From contig NZ_JADMJL010000005.1 of the NCBI RefSeq assembly GCF_018780585.1, positions 1 through 47,266 on the forward strand: a DNA stretch of 47,266 bases. Reading direction: 5' to 3'. Positions 1 to 6,172 of this stretch are shown here, piece after piece. The stretch comes from Methyloversatilis discipulorum. Its GTDB lineage: Bacteria > Pseudomonadota > Gammaproteobacteria > Burkholderiales > Rhodocyclaceae. Within the stretch, counting starts at the first letter, position 1. Every line of letters begins with the position of its first letter. Position numbers and translations under genes: made by a program. The notes under the pieces are model-generated. The model ran no database searches. It was given only the letters and a program-made list of their open reading frames with translations, and was not told the DNA's origin.

Positions 1-669
1 CCTCGTGCCGGCCTGACTTGACCCAACGGGCCTCCTCGAAGGCCGCGACGGTTCATGCGACTGGCCCAAGTCTCGATCTTGTGCAGTCGATGCTGGAGTG
101 CACGTCGGACACGTAGCCTTACCACTCGGCCAGATGCAGCACGGGACGGAAGAACTGGAGTGCGACATCGGTATCGAGCAGACCGTCGCGATTAATGTTT
201 AAGACGGTGCGGCCGCACTCCATACCGTGCATACCCAGGGCAACGAACCAGCGGAACAGAAACCAAGCTTTTGGGGCTTCTCACCAATGTGTCAGGGATG
301 GCCGGATTACTTGTCGGTTCGCGTGATGAATCGTCTCGCGGTTCATTGCTTTCTGCATATGGAGTGCACACCCGGCGTTGGGGCGGGCCCAAAGGAGGTC
401 TACCCGATCCAACTTTCTTTGTAGTCGGCCCCTGTGGGTCGTGCACATTCTGGATACCGATGGGCAACGGTTTCGACTTAACATGACAGCGCGCGACCGA
501 TTGTTATTAATTTTTAATCCTAATGCGATCAATTTAAGTTCGCGACGAGATTAGATGCATGTGATGGCAGTGGCGCATATTCGACGGAGCTTGTGTTTGC
601 GATTCGGGTTCGTTGTGTTGATTCCGATTTCGATCTTGAATGGATTGTAATATGAGGAAAGGGGTGGGG
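1..669. other. Gene-poor, degraded left flank
   Basis: I see no intact gene in this stretch. It has mixed base composition, with AT-rich patches near 480-640 unlike the GC-rich bulk of the window. Open frames of 60-90 codons on both strands have no recognisable family character. One 53-codon minus-strand frame (119-280) looks like a protein tail and is listed separately. The part next to the dehydrogenase (about 480-669) should hold that gene's promoter, but I found no convincing -35/-10 pair or -24/-12 element. Confidence 0.5.
119..280 (-). pseudogene. Possible remnant tail of a calcium-binding-repeat protein
   Basis: A stop-to-stop minus-strand frame of 53 codons ends in TAA at 119-121 and has no credible start of its own. 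It contains the stretch LNINRDGLLDTDVAL, whose spaced N/N/D/G/D residues resemble a dockerin or EF-hand calcium loop. It ends FRPVLHLAEW followed by the stop. A frame this short could be chance. I read it as a possible C-terminal fragment of a secreted protein with such a repeat, consistent with a decayed accessory region. The family assignment is only a resemblance. Confidence 0.2.
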
Positions 670-2841
670 ATGTCTTTCGACCTGCATTTGAAAATTGGTG
701 AAAAAGTGGCGGGGCTTGGTTTTCTATCCGAGGGTGCTCGTTTTCTGTGCCGTCCCGCAGCTTTTAGCGGTCTTTGTGTTCTTGCGTCCGTGCTGTTTTC
801 GGCTGGGTATTCGGCAGATTCAAAGGCTGCTGCGGATGCTTATAAGCAGAAGACCTTGCTGGCTGATGGTAATGACGCAGAGTGGTTGTTGCGCGGTCGC
901 AACTACGCGGAGCAAAATTACAGTCCGCTAAGTCAAATCAACGATAAAAACGTTTCTAAGCTTGGGTTGCTTTGGTCGCTTGATATCCCAAGCAAAGACG
1001 GTTTGTCCGCGACACCAATCGTGGCCGACGGCATCGCGTATTTGAGCGCGCCCTTTTCGAAGGTTTATGCGATTGATGTTCGGTCTGGAAAGCTGGTTTG
1101 GAGTTACGATCCGAAAGTCAAGCTCGGAGGGAGCTTTTCCAGTACATGGTCAGCTCTTAGAAACCGAGGGGCCGCTTTTTGGGATGGCAAGGTATTTGTT
1201 GGAACTGCTGACTGCCGTCTTGTTGCAATAGATGCAAAAAGTGGAGCTTTGAAGTGGGAAGCGCAGGCGTGCGATCCGTCAAAAGAGAATGGGATTGCTG
1301 GTGCCCCAATGGTTGCAAATGGAAAGGTGTACATCGGTAACGGTGTGTCGGATTTCGGTGCTCGAGGATACCTTGCATCTTTTGATGTAAATACCGGAAA
1401 AGAGGTTTGGCGGTTCTACACTGTCCCAGATGATCCTGCGAAAGGGCCGCAGTCTAAAGCGCTCGAGTTTGCATCGAAAACTTGGAAGGATGGGTGGGCA
1501 AAAAACGGCGGTGCAGCTCCATGGGGGGCGATTGTGTACGATCCGGAAATGAATTCGGTGTATTTTGGAACGAACGCCGCAACCCCGATACACGCGGGTG
1601 TCAGGAACCCCTCTGGGCTTGAGAATCTTTTTGCAAACTCGATTGTAGCGGTTGATGCTGATACGGGAGAGTACAAGTGGCATTATCAAGTCGTCCCAAA
1701 TGATGCGTGGGATTTCGATGCGACTATGCATATAATGCTGGGTGAGTTGGAGGTGGGTGGAAAAAAAAGAAAGGTGCTAATGCAAGCGCCGAAAAGCGGG
1801 TTTTTTTATGTAATCGATCGGGAGAGTGGTAAGCTGATCTCGGCCGATAATTATGTTCCCGTTTCTTGGGCATCTCATTATGATTCGCAGACGGGAAAGC
1901 CTGTGGAAAAGGAAGGTGCTCGGTACTATAACAACGCTGATGGCGCTGCGATAGTCTCGCCTGGAGTCTGGGGCGCTCGCAGTTGGATGAGTATGAGTAC
2001 GAATCCTGCAACCGGGCTTGTCTACTTCAGTGCGTGGAATCTAAGCACTCGATTTGCGTCAGATCCTAACGCGCTGCTTGGGGGCGTTCTTGCGGATAAT
2101 TACGCCGCCGGAACGGATCCGGAAACTATTAAAGGGCGGGGGAGTCTTGTTGCATGGGATCCTGTTCAACGTACTGCACGGTGGAAGATTCCACAGGACC
2201 TTCCGATTAACGGAAGTACCCTTTCGACGGGAGGAAATCTCGTTTTTCATGGCACTTCCTCTGGAAAGATAAATGCTTATCGCGCGGACAACGGCCAGAT
2301 TTTGTGGTCGCAGCCAACTGGGTCGGGCGTGCTGGCTGCTCCGATTACCGTCACGGTTAATGGTCAACAGATTCTCCTCGTAACCGTTGGCGCACCGGCG
2401 TTGGTGAGGAGCGCCATGGTGGCGTACGGTGTAGGGAGAGAGTCTCGCGGGCCGAGCCGAATAATGGCTTTTTCTCTCGGTGGAACCGGGAAAATTCCTA
2501 AGGTGGATACCTCTCTCCCCAAGATTGATGAGCCGCCAAAGATGGAAGTTTCAAAAGCCATGCTTGAGAAGGGCTTCAATCTATATAATTCGGGATCGTG
2601 CTGGCTTTGCCATGGAGATAGAGCAGATAGTATCGGTGGGAGCGCTCCGGATCTTCGCCGTTCTCCGATCATTAAGTCCAAGGATGCGTGGTATCGAGTG
2701 ATCGTGAAGGGCGCTTTAAAAGATGGCGGGATGTTGGGGCAGGACTTTTCTGCCGATGATGCGGAGGCGATTCGTGCCTTTGTAGTTGAGCAAGCTTGGA
2801 AAGAGTATCGCCAAGTGAAATCGGAGGAAAAAAAGAACTGA
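670..2841 (+). CDS. Divergent PQQ-dependent quinohemoprotein dehydrogenase
   Basis: This is a periplasmic PQQ alcohol-dehydrogenase-type enzyme. An eight-bladed propeller (about residues 60-610) is fused to a C-terminal cytochrome c domain whose CWLCH heme motif is at about 644-648. I start at ATG 670 because GAGGAAAGGGG lies just upstream; in-frame ATGs also exist at 640 and 652. A hydrophobic export segment covers about residues 31-46. The WDFD motif at 347-350 keeps the catalytic Asp and has Asp two residues later, a position linked to lanthanide use in this superfamily. Other usual positions are changed. The adjacent Cys pair before NRG is Trp-Ser. The metal-binding Glu after IGNG appears as Asp (GVSDFG). 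The usual GTGN motif reads GTNA. Codon use is far more AT-rich than in the rest of the window, suggesting transfer. Substrate is unknown. The family call is firm; activity and metal preference are inferred from an alignment done by eye. Confidence 0.9.
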   Translation: MSFDLHLKIGEKVAGLGFLSEGARFLCRPAAFSGLCVLASVLFSAGYSADSKAAADAYKQKTLLADGNDAEWLLRGRNYAEQNYSPLSQINDKNVSKLGLLWSLDIPSKDGLSATPIVADGIAYLSAPFSKVYAIDVRSGKLVWSYDPKVKLGGSFSSTWSALRNRGAAFWDGKVFVGTADCRLVAIDAKSGALKWEAQACDPSKENGIAGAPMVANGKVYIGNGVSDFGARGYLASFDVNTGKEVWRFYTVPDDPAKGPQSKALEFASKTWKDGWAKNGGAAPWGAIVYDPEMNSVYFGTNAATPIHAGVRNPSGLENLFANSIVAVDADTGEYKWHYQVVPNDAWDFDATMHIMLGELEVGGKKRKVLMQAPKSGFFYVIDRESGKLISADNYVPVSWASHYDSQTGKPVEKEGARYYNNADGAAIVSPGVWGARSWMSMSTNPATGLVYFSAWNLSTRFASDPNALLGGVLADNYAAGTDPETIKGRGSLVAWDPVQRTARWKIPQDLPINGSTLSTGGNLVFHGTSSGKINAYRADNGQILWSQPTGSGVLAAPITVTVNGQQILLVTVGAPALVRSAMVAYGVGRESRGPSRIMAFSLGGTGKIPKVDTSLPKIDEPPKMEVSKAMLEKGFNLYNSGSCWLCHGDRADSIGGSAPDLRRSPIIKSKDAWYRVIVKGALKDGGMLGQDFSADDAEAIRAFVVEQAWKEYRQVKSEEKKN

Positions 2842-2997
2842 GTCGGAGTGGTTTAGATTTATTGTAATGGTAGTCAGTCGCTCCAATCATTTTCGTAATT
2901 TGCACGTACTTCTTGATTGCGAGCGGCTGGCGCCCAAAGTTTTTATTGTTTGCGTAATTGCCATACCCCATGTCGCGGACCTTCTAGCAGGCTGGTG

Positions 2998-3021
2998 TGA
3001 ATCGCCCCGGGTTTTCTAGAC
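2998..3021 (+). repeat. Left terminal inverted repeat of the IS
   Basis: The end begins TGAATCGCCCCGGG and continues to GAC at 3021. It matches the reverse complement of 4216-4239 at 23 of 24 positions; the mismatch is the third base. Confidence 0.9.
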
Positions 3022-3059
3022 ACCAACCTGCCTCAGAATGAGGCTTCATGGAGGTGTCG

Positions 3060-3350
3060 ATGGAAACGAAGCAGTCACAGCAACGCTTCACCGAGGAGTT
3101 CAAGGTCGAAGCGGTCAAACAGGTCACCGAGGAGGGCTTCGCAGTGGCCGAAGTTGCAGTGCGCCTGGGCGTGAGTGCCCATAGCCTGTACAGTCGGATC
3201 AAGCGGTATTCGGTGTCTGCGCCGGTCAGAGCTCAACAGGACAGCCAGGCCGATGAGATCAGGCGGCTGAAGGCTGAGCTTCGGCGCGTGACCGAGGAGC
3301 GCGACATCCTAACAAAGGCCGCCGCGTACTTTGCCAAGCAGTCCGGGTGA
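3060..3350 (+). CDS. IS3-family transposase OrfA (HTH protein)
   Basis: OrfA is the DNA-binding subunit of an IS3-family transposase. The N-terminal half (FTEEFKVEAVKQV, then VAEVAVRLGVSAHSLYSRIK) is the HTH_Tnp_1-type helix-turn-helix. The C-terminal part (RRLKAELRRVTEERDILTKAAAYFA) is the leucine-zipper-like oligomerisation segment that ends nearly all OrfA proteins. I prefer ATG 3060 over 3048 because GGAGG lies five bases before it. Its stop TGA overlaps the GTG start of orfB at 3347, the usual arrangement for production of a fused OrfAB by programmed frameshifting. The 96-codon frame is intact, but it is unlikely to support transposition alone because orfB is broken. Confidence 0.92.
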   Translation: METKQSQQRFTEEFKVEAVKQVTEEGFAVAEVAVRLGVSAHSLYSRIKRYSVSAPVRAQQDSQADEIRRLKAELRRVTEERDILTKAAAYFAKQSG

Positions 3351-4221
3351 AGTACGCCTTCATTGACGAGCATGTCGAGCAGCATCCGGTGCGCCGTCTG
3401 TGCTCGGTCATGCAAGTACATCCGCGTGGTTACTACGCCTTGGAGCAGGCACCGTTGTGCGATCGGGTGAAGGAGTACGTACGGGTGTCCGCCCTGATCA
3501 GCCGAGCTGGGAAGGCAGCGGCCGGGTGTATGGCTATCGCAAGGTGGACAACGACCTGCGAGACATGGGCGAGCGTTGCGGCAAGCATCGGGTGGCGCGC
3601 CTGATGCGTCTGGCCGGGCAACGCTCGCACACGGGCTACAAGCGCCGCCCGGGCAAGTACGGTGGGCGTCCCGCGGTGGTGGTGCCCAATCATCTGGACC
3701 GTCAGTTCGAACCGGCTGAGCCGAACAAGGTCTGGGCGACCGACATCACCTACATCCGCACCCACGAAGGGTGGCTGTATCTCGCGGTCGTGCTCGATCT
3801 GTTCTCGCGCCAGGTGGTGGGCTGGTCAATGGGGGAACGCATGACCCGGGAGTTGGCGATCAGCGCGCTGCTCATGGCCGTCTGGCGGCGCAAACCGATG
3901 ACCGGGGTGATGGTGCATTCGGATCAGGGCAGTCAGTACAGCAGCCATGACTGGCAGGATTTCCTGAAGGCGCACCGGTTACAGCCGAGCATGAGTCGCG
4001 GCGGCAATTACCACGACAACGCCGTGGCTGAGAGCTTCTTCCAGTTGCTCAAGCGCGAGCGCATCCTCCGCCAGATCTACACCACGCGCGCTCAGGCACG
4101 CTCGGACGTGTTCGACCACATCGAAATGTTCTACAACCCGAAACGCCGCCATGGATACACCAACCAGCTATCCCCGGTAGAGTTCGAACGGCAGTACTTT
4201 TTGAACAACAGAACCGTCTAG
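3347..4221 (+). pseudogene. IS3-family transposase OrfB, frameshifted
   Basis: OrfB is the rve-type DDE integrase. The first part, from GTG 3347, reads normally (KYAFIDEHVEQHPVRRLCSV) up to about VSALISRA. It then runs out of frame to a stop at 3604. The expected continuation (WEGSGRVYGYRKV, then KHRVARLMRLAG) is in the next frame from about 3507 to the stop at 4221. Losing one base within GAGCTGG (3504-3510) explains this. Catalytic residues remain: Asp in VWATDITYI, Asp in VHSDQGSQYSS and Glu in NAVAESFFQLLKRE. The C-terminal YNPKRRHGYTNQLSPVEFE motif is also present. A sequencing error could mimic the lesion. Confidence 0.85.
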
Positions 4222-4239
4222 AAAACCCGGGGCGATGCA
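4216..4239 (-). repeat. Right terminal inverted repeat of the IS
   Basis: This sequence ends CCCGGGGCGATGCA and is the inverted partner of 2998-3021, with 23 of 24 positions matching. The orfB stop (TAG, 4219-4221) lies inside it. Confidence 0.9.
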
Positions 4240-4348
4240 GCTTCAATGGGACAGCGATCAGTGCCTGCAGATGGCGCTGTCACAGCCGGGAAAACCTTGG
4301 CAGAACGACACCAATGAGCGTTTCAATGGCAAGTTCCGCGACGAATAA
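4240..4348 (+). pseudogene. Truncated fragment of a second IS transposase (rve core)
   Basis: Directly beyond the IS right end, the plus strand encodes SQPGKPWQNDTNERFNGKFR followed by Asp-Glu and a TAA stop at 4346-4348. PGKPWQN...E.FNGKFRDE is the signature around the catalytic Glu of IS3/IS481-type integrase cores, where RDE is normally followed by Cys and another 50-70 residues. Both the 5' part and the C-terminal part are missing. The fragment is unrelated to the corresponding part of the adjacent element, so it is debris of a different IS. Its frame is open from an ATG inside the inverted repeat (4235), but expression is unlikely to matter. Confidence 0.75.
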
Positions 4349-4455
4349 CAGAGCCGGTCAATTCCATGCTGCGTCACCAAGAGGAGGTGGCGCAGCTCGG
4401 ACGCGTACGGGCCAACCGCGGTTCACCACGCACGCGCCGCATTTGTGAAACGCTC

Positions 4456-5343
4456 TCACGGTTTGATCGCGATGCCACGCAGCGCTTCGCCGGAGCCGAC
4501 CTTGCCGATACGCGTCGCCTTGCCGGTCTTCAGGTCGATTTCGTAGAACTGGGCGGCGGCGTCCTTTGCCGTGCCAAGTACCGCGAAGGCGGCGTTGTTC
4601 AGGTCGGCGATGTCGAAGTGGGCGTCGGTCAGTCCGGCGACGCCGAGCGAACCCACGGTGTAGAGCTTGCCCAGATTGGGCGATACGACGGGCTGTTCGC
4701 CCTCGACCGAGCCCTGGCGCACCAGTGCGCCGGTGGCGGCGTCGATCGCGTAGTTGGTGGTGATCTTCTCGTTGTCCTTGTTGTAGGTGTAGCCGGCAGC
4801 CAGCACCCGCGGCGTCACCTTCTCGTTTGCGTCGCCGGCGGCGTAATGCAGCGTGCCGTCCGCCTGCAGGCCCGGTGCATCGGGCGAGGCGTCGACCAGC
4901 GCGCCGGTGTCCGGGTGGGCGCGCAGGTTCTGCCGCGTGTCCGACACGATGCGTATGCGGTCGGCTGCCGGATTGAAGTCGAAGCCGAACTGCCCGCCGT
5001 TCAGCGGCTGCGCGAATTTCTCGTTGCCCACCGGCGTCAGCTGGCCGCTCGCGGTGTCGACCCGGAACACGCGCCCGCTGCTGCCGAGCGCGTACAGCTC
5101 GCCGCGGGCGACCCGGTAGTCGATGCCGAGCACTGTTTCGCCCGCCGCCAGACCCTTCAGTGCGACGTCGGACAGCAGCCGGCCGGGTTGCCCGGCGTTG
5201 AAGCTGACCAGATGGTGCGACTGCGTGACCGCGCGAACGATTTCCTTGCGCGGCGTACCGCCGGCGTCGGACAGACCGGCGCAGCCGGTGGCGAGCAGGG
5301 TGAGGCCGATCGCGGCTGCGGGAAAAGCAAGAGCATATTTCAT
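4456..5343 (-). CDS. DUF4394-domain lipoprotein
   Basis: This predicted exported lipoprotein has a hydrophobic N-terminus ending in the lipobox LATGC (Cys about residue 21 from ATG 5343; another ATG lies at 5352). The mature part is one DUF4394 domain. That is a repetitive beta-rich fold with recurring segments such as VLGIDYRVARGELYALGSSG, GFDFNPAADRIRIVSDT, ALVRQGSVEGEQPVVSPN and FYEIDLKTGKATRIG. Members are usually annotated only by domain and their function is unknown. The gene is the first clearly chromosomal, GC-rich gene after the IS debris and is divergent from the cupredoxin gene across about 200 bases that contain a perfect 14-bp palindrome. Length is normal and I see no damage. Confidence 0.88.
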   Translation of the reverse strand: MKYALAFPAAAIGLTLLATGCAGLSDAGGTPRKEIVRAVTQSHHLVSFNAGQPGRLLSDVALKGLAAGETVLGIDYRVARGELYALGSSGRVFRVDTASGQLTPVGNEKFAQPLNGGQFGFDFNPAADRIRIVSDTRQNLRAHPDTGALVDASPDAPGLQADGTLHYAAGDANEKVTPRVLAAGYTYNKDNEKITTNYAIDAATGALVRQGSVEGEQPVVSPNLGKLYTVGSLGVAGLTDAHFDIADLNNAAFAVLGTAKDAAAQFYEIDLKTGKATRIGKVGSGEALRGIAIKP

Positions 5344-5440
5344 CGTGAGCATCCGTATGTCGTTGTTCGAGTGCGGGGCGTCTCGGCGGCGCGATCCGCA
5401 TGGTGTACCGGTCTGACCAAGGCTGTGCAGGCCCGGTCCT

Positions 5441-5454
5441 GAGACAGCTGTCTC
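5441..5454. promoter_or_regulatory. Perfect 14-bp palindrome in a divergent intergenic region
   Basis: GAGACAGCTGTCTC reads identically on both strands. It lies about 100 bases from each of the divergent starts at 5343 and 5545. The position and symmetry suit a dimeric regulator, but I recognise no specific family consensus and no clear promoter hexamers next to it. Confidence 0.35.
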
Positions 5455-5544
5455 GTCCGTCTCGCCCGGTCGGATGAGATGCCCGCCTCAAGGGGCCGGG
5501 GCGATGTCCGTTAATCAAGCAGTCATCGATCAAAGCGAACCGCC

Positions 5545-6168
5545 GTGCCCTGCGCCGTCATCGTGTTTCATCATTTCCGTCGTGTCCTGCTCGTCGCCGT
5601 CGTCCTGGTGGGCGCCGGCCTGCCTGCGCAGGCCGCCACGGTCACGATCAAGGCCGGCGACGGATCGGGCAATGCGCTGGACAGCGTCGTCGTGTCGCTG
5701 GTTCCGGTTTCGCGCGGCGGCATGCCTGCAGCCAGACCGGCGCAGATCGAGCAGCGCAACAAGACCTTCCTGCCGGCGATCAGCGTCGTGCAGACCGGTA
5801 CCGCGATCGAGTTTCCGAACAACGACACGGTGCGCCATCACGTCTATTCCTTCTCGGCGGCCAAGGTTTTCGAGCTGAAGCTCTACGCCGGCAAGCCGGA
5901 AAAGCCGGTGGTGTTCGACAAACCGGGCGTCGTCGTGCTGGGCTGCAACATCCACGACAAGATGGCGGCTTACGTCGTCGTGGTCGATACGCCGTGGTCG
6001 GCGATTTCGCAGAGCGACGGCGTGGCCCGCATCGCCGACGTGCCGGCCGGCGACTATCAGCTTCAGCTGTGGCATCCGCGCCGCCTCGGCATGCCCGACG
6101 TTCCGCCACGGCCGCTGCGCGTCGCTGGCGACCAGACCGAAGTGGTCAAGCTCGAACTGAGGCCCTGA
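5545..6168 (+). CDS. Methylamine-utilization-type cupredoxin
   Basis: This is a periplasmic small blue-copper-type protein often annotated as methylamine utilization protein. An N-terminal signal peptide ends near AQAA (about residues 29-32). The core carries a likely type 1 copper site: His98 or His99 (TVRHHVYSF), then Cys134, His137 and Met140 in LGCNIHDKM. A beta-sandwich tail (ARIADVPAGDYQLQLWHPR) follows, typical of the family. The start GTG 5545 lacks a clear ribosome site; GTG 5563 is an alternative. The stop is only four bases from the start of the GGDEF-EAL gene, so the two are very likely co-transcribed. That suggests a redox or copper input to c-di-GMP signalling (inference). Confidence 0.85.
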   Translation: MPCAVIVFHHFRRVLLVAVVLVGAGLPAQAATVTIKAGDGSGNALDSVVVSLVPVSRGGMPAARPAQIEQRNKTFLPAISVVQTGTAIEFPNNDTVRHHVYSFSAAKVFELKLYAGKPEKPVVFDKPGVVVLGCNIHDKMAAYVVVVDTPWSAISQSDGVARIADVPAGDYQLQLWHPRRLGMPDVPPRPLRVAGDQTEVVKLELRP

Positions 6169-6172
6169 GTCG

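Larger units (their letters stand above)
2998..4239 (+). mobile_element. IS3-family insertion sequence, about 1.24 kb, probably inactive
   Basis: The element is bounded by 24-bp terminal inverted repeats that match at 23 positions and start with TG. It contains overlapping orfA and orfB in the order and size typical of IS3-family elements. The orfB catalytic core is present but its reading frame is broken near 3505, so no intact transposase can be made by the standard route. I see no direct target-site duplication: the bases outside the ends are GTG on the left and GCT on the right. The copy may be old, may have recombined with another copy, or its true ends may differ by a few bases. Confidence 0.9.

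Noticed and set aside
192-467. A 91-codon minus-strand frame in the left flank
   Set aside because: Pro/Arg-rich translation with no motif and no ribosome site; overlapping frames on both strands are equally long.
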